From CAYVUM01 sp964619055 (GTDB lineage: Bacteria > Pseudomonadota > Alphaproteobacteria > Rhodospirillales > Defluviicoccaceae): 64,000 bases of DNA. The notes below the pieces were generated by a model. The model worked only from the letters and a program-made list of their open reading frames with translations, was not told the origin of the DNA and did not search any database. The stretch spans positions 1-64,000 of the forward strand of contig CAZUDB010000009.1 in assembly GCA_964619055.1 (NCBI GenBank), in the 5' to 3' direction. This document shows, piece by piece, positions 43,260 through 51,957 of this stretch. A program made the translations under genes and the position numbers. Each line of letters opens with the position of its first letter. Position 1 is the stretch's first letter.

Positions 43260-43952
43260 TCAGCCGTCCTTTGAAGCGGCCTTCGCCGTCTCTGATCCGT
43301 CTGCCGCGCCGTCATCGGTTTTCCCCTGGTCAATGGCTGACGTCTCAACTGTGTCATCGTCGTCTAAGGGATAGAAGGTATACGACAGTGTGATGATTTT
43401 GACATCCCTGGTTTCGGGATCGTCGGCAATCGCCGGGTCCACATAAAATGAGACGGGCATCGATACGGCTTGGCCGGGCTGGAGTGTCTGTTCCGTAAAG
43501 CAGAAGCAGTCGAGCTTGCTGAAGTACGGGCCAGCCTTGAATGGTGAGACGTTAAACACGGCCGTGCCGGTTACAGCGCGCGCACTGTCATTGACCGCTT
43601 CGTAAGCTGCGAGCGTGTGGTCACCGAGGCGGACCTGCATTTGACGCTCCGTCGGGCCAAAACGCCATGGCAGGTCGGGATTGACGTTGGCATCAAACCG
43701 CACGGTGATAATCCGCTGCGACGGAACCTGGGGGGCAGCCGTTTCGTCGATGCGCGGAGTGCCGCCATAGCCCGTCACCTGGCAGAACAACTGGTAAAGC
43801 GGCACGGAGGCGAAGGAGAGGCCCACCATGGCCGCCACCAGACCGAACAGCAAGAAGGCTGTCCGCGCTGGTGAACCGGTGCGCCGTTGTGGCGCGGAGG
43901 CGTTGAGGGCCTCCGCCGCCTCGTCTCGCTTCTCCGTCTCGGTCATGTCCAT
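43260..43952 (-). CDS. ctaG: Cytochrome c oxidase assembly protein CtaG (Cox11)
   Basis: CtaG delivers copper to the CuB site of subunit I. The 230-residue protein has one membrane helix (TAFLLFGLVAAMVGLSFASVPLY), the family FCQVTGYGGTP, and the copper-binding Cys pair in KLDCFCFTEQTL near residue 150, followed by MPVSFYVDP. The C-terminal 40 residues are acidic and poorly conserved. A TTG precedes the chosen ATG at 43952, and an ATG six bases later is also possible. It lies between ctaD and ctaE without ctaB, which is found 5 kb away. Confidence 0.95.
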   Translation of the reverse strand: MDMTETEKRDEAAEALNASAPQRRTGSPARTAFLLFGLVAAMVGLSFASVPLYQLFCQVTGYGGTPRIDETAAPQVPSQRIITVRFDANVNPDLPWRFGPTERQMQVRLGDHTLAAYEAVNDSARAVTGTAVFNVSPFKAGPYFSKLDCFCFTEQTLQPGQAVSMPVSFYVDPAIADDPETRDVKIITLSYTFYPLDDDDTVETSAIDQGKTDDGAADGSETAKAASKDG

Positions 43953-43982
43953 CAATCCACTTGGGGTCCCGAACCGCCGCCG

Positions 43983-45638
43983 CTACTCGGCCGGCTGCGG
44001 GCGTGGCGGTGCCTGGTGACCTGCCGTGCTCCCTCCAGCGCCGATTACGGGCAATTCCTCAAAGGTGTGGAACGGTGCGGGCGACGGCACAGTCCATTCC
44101 AGCGTTGTCGCACCCTCGCCCCAGGGGTTGGCTTCCACCGGCTTTTTGTAACGGTAGAAGCTGTGCCAGATCACGTACAGGAACATGAACGTCCCCACCA
44201 TCGTGATCAGAGCGCCGATGGAGCTAACCAGGTTCCAGCCGAAGTAGACGTCCGGATAATCAGGGATTCGCCGCGGCATGCCAGCGAGGCCCGAGAAGTG
44301 CTGAGGGAAGAAAAGCACATTGACGCCGACGAAGAATACCCAGAATTGCATCTTGGCAAGCCGCTCGGAGTATCCCACGCCGAACATCTTCCCGGCCCAA
44401 TAATACCAACCACCGAACATGGCGAAGATGGCGGCAATCGCCATCACATAGTGGAAGTGCGCAACAACGTAGTACGTGTCGTGCAAGGCGAAATCGATGC
44501 CGGCATTGGCCAGTAGCACACCCGTGACACCACCAAGGACAAAGAGCCATATAAAGCCGATGGCATAGAGCATCGGCACCTTGAACTCCAAAGAGCCGCC
44601 CCACATCGTGGCGAGCCAACTGAAGATCTTGATGCCCGTCGGCACCGCGATGATGAGGGTCGCGATGGTGAAATAGGCGCGCGTATCAGCACCGAGCCCC
44701 ACCGTATACATGTGGTGGGCCCACACGATGAAGCCCACGAACCCGATGGCGACCATGGCATAAGCCATACCCAGATAGCCGAACACGGGCTTCTTGGAGA
44801 AAGTGGAGACGATTTGGCTGATGATTCCGAAGGCCGGAAGAATGATAATATAGACTTCTGGATGGCCGAAGAACCAGAATAAGTGTTGCCACAGTACAGG
44901 ATCGCCACCGCCGGCCACCTCAAAGAACGTGGTGCCGAAATTGCGGTCCGTGAGCAGCATTGTCAAAGCGCCCGCCAGGACGGGCAGGGCAAGCAGCAGC
45001 AAGAAGGCCGTGACCAGCATCGCCCATACGAACAGCGGCATGCGATGTAGCGTCATGCCGGGCGCCCGCATGTTAAAAATGGTGGTGATGAAATTGATGG
45101 CGCCGAGGATCGAGCCGGCACCGGCCACATGCAGCGCTAAGATACCAAAGTCGACCGCGGGCCCGGGGTGAAAATCTCCCGATGACAGGGGCGGATAGAC
45201 CGTCCAGCCCGTACCTGGGCCGGCGCCGACAAACGCCGACGTTACCAACAGGATCAGGCCGGCCGCTGTCAGCCAGAAACTGATGTTGTTCATGCGCGGA
45301 AATGCCATATCCGGCGCGCCGATCATCAATGGCACAAACCAGTTGCCGAAACCGCCGATCATGGCCGGCATGACCACGAAGAACACCATCAAAAAGCCGT
45401 GGGCGGTCACAAGGACGTTGTAAAATTGGAAGTCGTCGATGAGCTGAATGCCGGGAGCGGCCAGCTCTGCGCGGATCAGCCAGGACATGGCGCCGCCGAT
45501 AATCGCAGCAACGATCGACAAGATGATGTACATCGTGCCGATGTCTTTGTGGTTGGTGGAGTAGACCCAGCGCCGCCAGCCCGTGGGATGATGCTCGTGG
45601 TCTTCGGCACCGTGTCCTGCGGCAATGCCGTATGCCAT
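43983..45638 (-). CDS. ctaD: Cytochrome c oxidase subunit I (aa3-type)
   Basis: This is the 551-residue catalytic subunit with twelve helices. The heme a ligand is in VTAHGFLMVFF. The CuB His and cross-linked Tyr are in FWFFGHPEVYIIILP, the CuB pair in WAHHMYTVG, and the heme a3 and a ligands in VAHFHYVMAI. The complete metal-site set indicates an active proton-pumping oxidase. It is preceded by ctaC with a 68-base gap and has AGAGGAAGG before its ATG. Confidence 0.98.
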   Translation of the reverse strand: MAYGIAAGHGAEDHEHHPTGWRRWVYSTNHKDIGTMYIILSIVAAIIGGAMSWLIRAELAAPGIQLIDDFQFYNVLVTAHGFLMVFFVVMPAMIGGFGNWFVPLMIGAPDMAFPRMNNISFWLTAAGLILLVTSAFVGAGPGTGWTVYPPLSSGDFHPGPAVDFGILALHVAGAGSILGAINFITTIFNMRAPGMTLHRMPLFVWAMLVTAFLLLLALPVLAGALTMLLTDRNFGTTFFEVAGGGDPVLWQHLFWFFGHPEVYIIILPAFGIISQIVSTFSKKPVFGYLGMAYAMVAIGFVGFIVWAHHMYTVGLGADTRAYFTIATLIIAVPTGIKIFSWLATMWGGSLEFKVPMLYAIGFIWLFVLGGVTGVLLANAGIDFALHDTYYVVAHFHYVMAIAAIFAMFGGWYYWAGKMFGVGYSERLAKMQFWVFFVGVNVLFFPQHFSGLAGMPRRIPDYPDVYFGWNLVSSIGALITMVGTFMFLYVIWHSFYRYKKPVEANPWGEGATTLEWTVPSPAPFHTFEELPVIGAGGSTAGHQAPPRPQPAE

Positions 45639-45706
45639 GCCTGCGCCCTTCCTCTCGTTAAGCCGTCTTGACCGTTTTCAGTCCTGTCGATCGGTCGCGT
45701 GGGTGT

Positions 45707-46582
45707 TCAGCGAACGCTCGGGTCCGCTGCATCCAATGCGTCCGATGCCGCAAGGGTTGCGTTCGGCGTCTGCACTTTAGCGAACTCCGCCTGCGCTGTC
45801 TTGACCCACGCGTCGAATGCATCCCGGGAGACGGCGCGGATCTCGATGGGCATATAACCGTGGTTAACGCCGCACAGCTCCGAGCACATGCCGTAGTACG
45901 TGCCCTCGGTGTTGATCTCGACCCAGGTTTCATTGACCCGACCCGGTGTTGCGTCCTTCTTAAGGCCAAGAGCCGGCACGGCCCAGTTGTGAATGACATC
46001 GGCGGACGCCACCAGCACCTGAACTTTGGTGTTGATCGGCAAGACAACCGCATTGTCCACCGACAACATGCGGACCTGGCCGGCTGCCACGTCTATATCC
46101 TCGTCAGGAATCATCAGACTATCAAAGGTAAAGTTACCGTGATCAGGATATTCGTACGACCAATACCATTGATGCCCAATGACCTTGAGGGTCATCTCAT
46201 AGTCGTGGGTTTTGTCGGCAAAATAAAGAAGCCGCAATGACGGGATCGCGATCACAACAAGGATAACAATAGGAACAGCAGTCCAGATCACTTCCAGTGT
46301 CGTATTGTGCGTGGTTTTCGAGGGCACTGGGTTGCGTTTTGCATTGTAGCGCCAGATGATATACGCAAGCACACCAAGCACCAGCGCCACAATCCCGAAT
46401 TGAACGACCAGCAAGAAATTGTGGAAATCGTGGATGCGCTCCATCACCGGTGACTGCGCTTCCTGGAAGTTCATCTGCCACGGTGCCGCCTGCCCGACCG
46501 CTTCCGCTGCCGCAACGCTCGACCAACCGGCAAGCGCTGAACAGAAAGCGGCAAGGCGTCCCATTGTCGATCCCATCAACAT
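45707..46582 (-). CDS. ctaC: Cytochrome c oxidase subunit II
   Basis: This 291-residue protein has a signal peptide, two membrane helices (FLLVVQFGIVALVLGVLAYIIW and WTAVPIVILVVIAIPSL) and a periplasmic cupredoxin domain. The binuclear CuA ligands are in ADVIHNWAVP and CSELCGVNHGYM. It receives electrons from cytochrome c. No cytochrome c domain is fused to the C-terminus. It is the first gene of the minus-strand oxidase unit; its promoter should lie in the 315 bases up to the divergent 30-residue gene. Confidence 0.97.
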   Translation of the reverse strand: MLMGSTMGRLAAFCSALAGWSSVAAAEAVGQAAPWQMNFQEAQSPVMERIHDFHNFLLVVQFGIVALVLGVLAYIIWRYNAKRNPVPSKTTHNTTLEVIWTAVPIVILVVIAIPSLRLLYFADKTHDYEMTLKVIGHQWYWSYEYPDHGNFTFDSLMIPDEDIDVAAGQVRMLSVDNAVVLPINTKVQVLVASADVIHNWAVPALGLKKDATPGRVNETWVEINTEGTYYGMCSELCGVNHGYMPIEIRAVSRDAFDAWVKTAQAEFAKVQTPNATLAASDALDAADPSVR

Positions 46583-46897
46583 GTCCCAAATGCTCCGATG
46601 CCGGTCTTAAGTTATCACGTGCCCGATATGACACGACAGGGGAAGTCTGTGGAGGAAAAATCTCCACGAATACCCGTGTTGCCAAGTCGGAAAAAGCTTC
46701 CGCCGGGCAATCCTGTTTGTGGATCGCATATAAATCTTAGCTAACATCAGCAAACCGTAATGAAAAGGATTTTCTTTCCCGCCAAGCCACTGTACGAGGA
46801 ACATTGAACAGGCTCAATCGGATCGGGTGACATGACCGCGTCGGCCGATTCGTCGCAACCCCCGTCTCCGCTACCGGGTCGAAATCAGGAGAGGACC
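46583..46897. promoter_or_regulatory. Divergent control region between ctaC and the oxidase-associated unit
   Basis: This 315-base region separates ctaC (minus strand) from the small membrane gene at 46898 (plus strand). It is AT-richer than its flanks around 46735-46785. A 6-bp hairpin, GTGGAG/CTCCAC (46649-46654 and 46662-46667), is visible. No gene is supported; promoters for both units are expected here. Confidence 0.4.
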
Positions 46898-46990
46898 ATG
46901 ATCAACCGCCAAACCATTCTCGCCGTGATCCTCGCGGGCGCTGCGCTATTCATGTACGTCAGCATCATGATCAAGGTGGCCAACGGCTGA
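46898..46990 (+). CDS. 30-residue single-helix membrane peptide in the oxidase cluster
   Basis: An ATG at 46898 with an excellent AGGAGAGG ribosome site opens a frame of 30 codons ending in TGA at 46988. The product starts MINRQTILAVILAGAAL and continues through FMYVSIMIKVANG. Nearly the whole length is one membrane helix with charged residues at both ends. It is followed 24 bases later by the DUF420 gene and is probably first in that unit. It is too short for most annotation pipelines. It could be a small accessory subunit or assembly factor of the neighbouring oxidase; the function is unknown. Confidence 0.7.
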   Translation: MINRQTILAVILAGAALFMYVSIMIKVANG

Positions 46991-47014
46991 AACAACCCTA
47001 GCCTGCCCTTCGCC

Positions 47015-47464
47015 ATGCTCGCCATCACCGATTTGCCGCATGTCAATGCTGCCCTCAACGGGGCCAGCATCATCTGTCTCGCCGCCGGTCTTTGGTTCAT
47101 TCTGCATGGGGATCGCGCGCGTCACCGCATCAGCATGCTGTCGGCCCTGGCGGTGTCGGCTGCGTTTCTGGTGACTTACCTAATTTATCACTTCAACGCC
47201 GGGCTGGCGAAGTTCGGCGGTGAAGGCATCATCCGGCCCATCTACTTCACAATCCTCATCGTGCACGTCATCATGGCAGTCGTCATCACCCCGCTCGTGC
47301 CCTTGACCGTCTGGCGCGCCTGGACCGGCCGGTTCGAACAACACCGCAAGCTCGCGCGCTGGACTTGGCCAATGTGGATGTTCGTCGCTGTCTCCGGCGT
47401 CGTCGTTTACGTGATGGCCGTCCACCTCTACCCGTTCCCGGGAGGGCCCTATGACCGCGGCTGA
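47015..47464 (+). CDS. DUF420 family membrane protein
   Basis: This 149-residue protein has four or five hydrophobic helices and several conserved His: LPHVNAALNGASIICLAAG, LIYHFNAG, LIVHVIMAV and FEQHRKLARWTWPMW. This matches DUF420 (YozB-like), a family tied by gene neighbourhood to cytochrome oxidases and SCO/CtaG-type assembly. The His could bind heme or copper. Its 3' end overlaps the next gene by 14 bases. Confidence 0.9.
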   Translation: MLAITDLPHVNAALNGASIICLAAGLWFILHGDRARHRISMLSALAVSAAFLVTYLIYHFNAGLAKFGGEGIIRPIYFTILIVHVIMAVVITPLVPLTVWRAWTGRFEQHRKLARWTWPMWMFVAVSGVVVYVMAVHLYPFPGGPYDRG

Positions 47465-48878
47465 CCAAGCGCACCTTGGAACCGGTTCACTTGCGCCGGC
47501 TCTGCAGCGTGAGTTGTACGGTTGGACCGCCCTCGCCGTCGGGGCGCTCGCCATTGCGGGCATTTACGCCTTCCTGCTCGGCGTCTCTAGGGTTCCGGGC
47601 ATCGAAGCGGTGTTCCCCTGGCCCGTCGGCTTTTTTCACAAAAGCCTAGTCGTGCATGTGGTGTTTTCGTTCGTTATCTGGCTGCTTGCAATGTTTGGTG
47701 CCCTCGGTGCGCTCTCTGTGGCCCGGGAGGAGGCACCCTCGGGCTCCGCAGCCGGAATTGCCTCGGTGTGGCTTATGGCAGCGGCCTTTCCGCTGCTCTT
47801 CGCCCCGGCATTCCTGGATCGCGGCGAGGCGAGCCTGAACAACTATGTGCCGGCCATCATCGACCCTGTCTACTACACCGGCCTGATCGTTGTTGCGCTT
47901 TCGGCTCTGCTGTCGGCCGCGCGGGTAATCGGCACGGTGGGTTCGTCCGCCCCGCGCCACTCGGACCCCCTGGTACGAGCGGCGGTGGCGGCTGGTGTGA
48001 TCGCCCTATTGGCAATTGTCAGCTTCGCCATCGCGGCCGCCCTGTTGTGGGGAGAGACGCCGTCACCAGCGTTCAATGAAGACCTGTTCTGGGGTGGCGG
48101 CCATGTTCTGCAGGCTCTCAACACGCTCCTGATCCTGATGGCCTGGTGCCGCTTGGCCGGGAACGATACGCCGGCGCGGACCGGCCGTGCGCTGAGTGTT
48201 GCGGCCTTGTGGCTGGTACTCGTGGCCCTAGCGGCTCCGGTGATTTACGCCGTGTCGGACCCATTCAGCGTCAACCAGTATCGGGCGTTTACGGCGCTGC
48301 AATACTTGCTGGGACCGCCGGCGATCCTCGTCGCCGCCGCTTTGCTTCGCGATCGCCATGGCAGCCTGGCGTGGCACAATCCCGGCCACCTTGCGCTGAT
48401 CTTGTCGATGGCGCTATTTGCGCTCGGCGGCACCCTTGGTCTGTTTATTGACGGCGCGGACACACGCACGCCGGCGCACTATCATGGCGTCATCGGGGCC
48501 GTAACGCTCGCCCTCATGGGCATGGTCATGCTCGTTGTTTTGCCGGGATTGAATCGGCCTGCGGCTCGCGATCGCACCGTACGCATTCAAGTGTACTGCT
48601 TCGCCGGTGGCCAGGCGGCGGCATGCCTTGGTCTGTTCCTGGCCGGCGGCTACGGGGCACCCCGCAAGGTTGCCGGCGCGGCCCAGGGGCTGGAGCACAT
48701 CGGGGCCCATATCGGAATGGCGCTCAATGGGATCGGCATGCTGTTTGCCGTCGCCGGCGGCGCGATCTTTGTGTGGCTGGCAGGCCGAGCCTTGTTGCGC
48801 CGCCCGTCCGTGGGTGAAGCCGGAAGAAATACCGGCGCGGTGCTGCCACAGGGGCGGCCCGGCACGGAAGCACCCTAG
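47451..48878 (+). CDS. Divergent heme-copper oxidase subunit I-like protein, no visible CuB His pair
   Basis: This is a 475-residue polytopic membrane protein with about twelve hydrophobic segments. It resembles cbb3/NOR-type subunit I: GFFHKSLVVHVVFSFVIW corresponds to the low-spin heme helix, DLFWGGGHVLQALNTLL to helix VI with its single His, and TPAHYHGVIGAVTLALMGM to helix X with the HxH heme ligands. The adjacent HH pair that completes CuB in all oxygen-reducing members is absent between these segments, and the cross-link Tyr is also missing. GGGAGGG precedes its ATG. It overlaps the DUF420 gene, so the two probably act together. The role is unknown: a heme-bearing electron carrier, NO-related enzyme or assembly factor are options. 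Confidence 0.8.
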   Translation: MTAADQAHLGTGSLAPALQRELYGWTALAVGALAIAGIYAFLLGVSRVPGIEAVFPWPVGFFHKSLVVHVVFSFVIWLLAMFGALGALSVAREEAPSGSAAGIASVWLMAAAFPLLFAPAFLDRGEASLNNYVPAIIDPVYYTGLIVVALSALLSAARVIGTVGSSAPRHSDPLVRAAVAAGVIALLAIVSFAIAAALLWGETPSPAFNEDLFWGGGHVLQALNTLLILMAWCRLAGNDTPARTGRALSVAALWLVLVALAAPVIYAVSDPFSVNQYRAFTALQYLLGPPAILVAAALLRDRHGSLAWHNPGHLALILSMALFALGGTLGLFIDGADTRTPAHYHGVIGAVTLALMGMVMLVVLPGLNRPAARDRTVRIQVYCFAGGQAAACLGLFLAGGYGAPRKVAGAAQGLEHIGAHIGMALNGIGMLFAVAGGAIFVWLAGRALLRRPSVGEAGRNTGAVLPQGRPGTEAP

Positions 48879-49064
48879 CGTCGTCCCTCCTGGCCCTGAC
48901 AGCTGCACCAGGGGGGTCAGCCCTCTGCGGAATGCAGTTAACGAGGCCCTGAAGGTGTGGAATGATGAGCGGATGGGTTGCGTGAGACAGCGGCAATCGC
49001 AGGGCCGGAACAGCGCTAAAATACCGGTCGGCGCGGCCGGATCGATGAGGCCAAGGAGGAACGG

Positions 49065-50003
49065 GTGTTGAGTGCGGGTACCAAGCCGGTTGTGGACACA
49101 GCACCGCGGCTGGAGCGCCGTGCGCCCCGGTTTTCGCTGCGCGACCATGCGGTTTTGCTGAAGCCGCGGGTGATGTCGCTGGTCGTGTTTACGGCCATTG
49201 TCGGGATGGTCTTGGCACCGGCACCCATCGAGATGATGACGGCGATCATCGCTATCGCCTGCATCGCCGTTGGCGCGGGCGCCTCGGGTGCGCTCAACAT
49301 GTGGTACGACCGGGATATCGATCGTGAAATGGTGCGCACGTGCGACCGGCCCTTGCCCGCGGGCCGCCTGACGCCCGAGCGAGCCCTTGGCGTGGGTATC
49401 GTGCTGGCACTCGGTTCCGTCGCCACCATGGCTTGGCAAGTGGGACTGGTCCCCGCCGGATTGCTTCTGCTCACCATCGCCTACTATGTGTTCTTCTACA
49501 CGATGTGGCTGAAGCGACGCACCCCGTACAACATTGTGATTGGTGGCGCTGCAGGCGCGTTTCCGCCCCTGATCGGCTGGGCGGCCGCCAGCGGGACGGT
49601 GGGGCCTGGTGCGATTGTACTATTCTTGATTATTTTCTTGTGGACCCCACCGCATTCCTGGGCGCTCGCCCTGTTCCGGCAAAGCGACTATGATCGCGCC
49701 GGCGTGCCAATGCTGCCCGTCGTGGCCGGCCCGGCCGAGACCGGCCGCCAGATCATGATCTACACTCTGATCCTGGTGCCCGTGACGCTGTTGCCCGTGG
49801 TTGTGGGCACGGGGGGACTGCTCTATGGCATCGCCGCCGTCCCTCTCGGTGTTGGAATGATCGTCCATGCTTGGCGCACGCGGCGGGGCGATGACAATGC
49901 AGCGGCGCGAGCGTTGTTCTTCTATTCGATCCTGTATCTGTTTTTGATTTTTGTTGCTCTGCTGCTGGACCGCGCCCTGTCGCCGCTGATTGCCGTGTCG
50001 TGA
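49065..50003 (+). CDS. ctaB: Protoheme IX farnesyltransferase (heme O synthase)
   Basis: CtaB adds a farnesyl group to heme b, giving heme O, the precursor of heme A for the aa3 oxidase. The 312-residue membrane protein of the UbiA superfamily has the Asp-rich prenyl-diphosphate motif NMWYDRDIDREM near residue 85, the second motif region around PHSWALALFRQSDYDRAGVPMLP (as its core HSWALALF and DYDRAGVPM), and about nine helices. The start is GTG at 49065 behind AAGGAGGA. It ends with a GTGA overlap with the carboxypeptidase gene. Confidence 0.96.
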   Translation: MLSAGTKPVVDTAPRLERRAPRFSLRDHAVLLKPRVMSLVVFTAIVGMVLAPAPIEMMTAIIAIACIAVGAGASGALNMWYDRDIDREMVRTCDRPLPAGRLTPERALGVGIVLALGSVATMAWQVGLVPAGLLLLTIAYYVFFYTMWLKRRTPYNIVIGGAAGAFPPLIGWAAASGTVGPGAIVLFLIIFLWTPPHSWALALFRQSDYDRAGVPMLPVVAGPAETGRQIMIYTLILVPVTLLPVVVGTGGLLYGIAAVPLGVGMIVHAWRTRRGDDNAAARALFFYSILYLFLIFVALLLDRALSPLIAVS

Positions 50004-51541
50004 CCGCCTCCAAGTTGAACGCCTCGGAGGCCACCGCCTACGGCCGGCTGGAAGCCCTGTTTCGCCAGCTGGACGCTTTGTCCGGAGCAGAAGCGATGCT
50101 GCATTGGGACATGGCGACGATGATGCCGCCGGGCGGATCGGACGCACGGGCCGACCAATTGGCCTGCCTGCGTGCCTTTGGCCACGAGCGTCTGACGGCG
50201 CCCGAGATGGTCGAGCTTCTCGCCCAAGCGGAGTCCGAGGTCAGTGTGGATCAGCAACCCGAGGCCGTCTGGCGTCAGGCCAATGTCCGCGAGATGCGAC
50301 GCCGCCACGCCCATGCGACGGCGCTGACGTCCGAGCAGGTGGACCGCCTGTCGCGGGCTGTCTCCGCTTGCGAGGCCGCCTGGCGCTCAGCCCGCGCCGA
50401 TAGCGATTTCGCGGCCGTACTGCCGAGCCTGGAACGTGTTCTGGCCGTCGTTCAGGAAACGGCGGCGGCCAAAGCCGAGGCCCTCGGCTTATCTGCGTAC
50501 GACGCGTTGCTCGACGAGTACGAACCCGACGGCCGGTCCGCAGAGATCGACCGTGTGTTCGGGGAATTGGCCGGCTTCCTGCCGGAACTGCTCGGCCGGG
50601 TGCTGGAGCGACAGGCCGTTGGCCCCGCGCCGCAACCCCTGCAGGGACCGTTCCCCATCGAGCGCCAGCGGGATTTGGCAGTGGAACTCATGGGCCACTT
50701 CGGTTTCGATTTTCGCCATGGCCGGCTTGACATCAGCCTCCATCCGTTTTGCGGCGGCACGCCTGACGATGTCCGGATCACGACACGCTATGACGAGAGC
50801 GACTTCACGTCAGCGCTGATGGGCGTGCTTCATGAGACCGGTCATGCCCTCTACGAGCGTGGCCTGCCGCCCGCTTGGCGTGGCCAACCCGTGGGCGAAG
50901 CGCGCGGCATGGCCATGCATGAGAGCCAATCCCTCCTGATCGAGATGCAAGTGTGCCGCTCGAAGCCGTTTCTCACGTTCGCGGCCCCGCTTGCCCGGAC
51001 GCACTTGGCGGGAGCCGCGGCTCAAACCGCCGCTTGGTCCGTCGACAATCTGTATCGCATCTACACCCGGGTTCGGCCCGGCTTCATCAGGGTCGATGCG
51101 GACGAGGTCACCTATCCGGCCCACGTCATCCTGCGGTACGAGCTGGAGCGGGCCATGATCGCCAGTGATCTGGCACCGAAGGACCTGCCCGCCGCCTGGA
51201 ATGACGGGATGCAACGGCTCCTCGGTCTGGTGCCGCCAGATGACCGACTGGGTTGTCTACAAGACATCCACTGGTACGACGGCGCCTGGGGTTATTTTCC
51301 CACCTACACCCTCGGCGCAATGATCGCCGCTCAGCTATTCGAGGCCGCCACCGCGGCCATAGCAGACCTGCCGGACCAAATTGAAAACGGTGCGTTTTCG
51401 GCCCTCATCGAGTGGCTGCGTAGATCCGTCCATGGCCAAAGTTCCAGGCTCACGACCCGGGATCTCCTCATCAACGCCACCGGCCGGGATTTGGACCCAT
51501 CTAGCTTTCGCCGCCACCTAGAGTCCCGCTATCTGGTCTAA
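50000..51541 (+). CDS. Carboxypeptidase Taq (M32 metallopeptidase)
   Basis: This is a 513-residue cytoplasmic zinc carboxypeptidase of the M32 family. The zinc motif is HETGH in GVLHETGHALYERGLP near residue 275, with the downstream ligand Glu in AMHESQSLLIE. The N-terminal part shows the family LDALSGAEAMLHWDMATMMPPGG, given by its core LHWDMATMMPPG. The C-terminal GYFPTYTLGAMIAAQLFEA matches as well. The GTG start overlaps the ctaB stop, so translation is probably coupled, though a functional tie to heme O synthesis is not known. Confidence 0.95.
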   Translation: MTASKLNASEATAYGRLEALFRQLDALSGAEAMLHWDMATMMPPGGSDARADQLACLRAFGHERLTAPEMVELLAQAESEVSVDQQPEAVWRQANVREMRRRHAHATALTSEQVDRLSRAVSACEAAWRSARADSDFAAVLPSLERVLAVVQETAAAKAEALGLSAYDALLDEYEPDGRSAEIDRVFGELAGFLPELLGRVLERQAVGPAPQPLQGPFPIERQRDLAVELMGHFGFDFRHGRLDISLHPFCGGTPDDVRITTRYDESDFTSALMGVLHETGHALYERGLPPAWRGQPVGEARGMAMHESQSLLIEMQVCRSKPFLTFAAPLARTHLAGAAAQTAAWSVDNLYRIYTRVRPGFIRVDADEVTYPAHVILRYELERAMIASDLAPKDLPAAWNDGMQRLLGLVPPDDRLGCLQDIHWYDGAWGYFPTYTLGAMIAAQLFEAATAAIADLPDQIENGAFSALIEWLRRSVHGQSSRLTTRDLLINATGRDLDPSSFRRHLESRYLV

Positions 51542-51957
51542 CCGACTGGACAGACAATGGGATTTCGCCGGCCTTGGGCGTGCTCGAGAAGCCGGATTCG
51601 CCGCGCTCAAAATGTTCACGCATGTTTTCGCGGCAACGGGGTGACAAAGACGAAGAAATGACTAAGATGAAGTCACTGAGATGTGTGCGGTGTTGAGTCC
51701 GGTCGAGTTCTCCGGAGCCCGTTGACCCCCGATCACCCAGGTCCTGGGGACAGCACCGAATGGGTGGAGTCATCGCTTCGACTTCACCACAAAAACAGCA
51801 AGCCTAGCGGCGGTGATGGCGGGATCGGGAGCCAATCGCAAACGTCGCGCAGTTACACGTCGGCCCCATTCACAGGTCGACACCGAGCTGAGCGGGATGG
51901 TCCAACTCGATCCTTGCGCCACGAGTGACCGACCGGACCAGCTGCGCGGGAGCGATC
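51542..51957. other. 416-base region upstream of proV
   Basis: No gene is supported here; the short frames on either strand lack family resemblance or ribosome sites. The region should hold the proVWX promoter. A perfect 6-bp inverted repeat with a single central base, CCCAGG-T-CCTGGG (51736-51748), is the only symmetric element I found and may be an operator. I saw no known riboswitch fold by eye. Confidence 0.5.

Noticed and set aside
48414..49439. Open frame of 341 codons on the minus strand
   Set aside because: Runs opposite two real genes (oxidase-like and ctaB) and their gap; His- and Arg-rich antisense composition.
51736..51748. CCCAGG-T-CCTGGG palindrome as terminator or riboswitch part
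   Set aside because: No T run and no wider conserved structure; too short to call beyond a possible operator.
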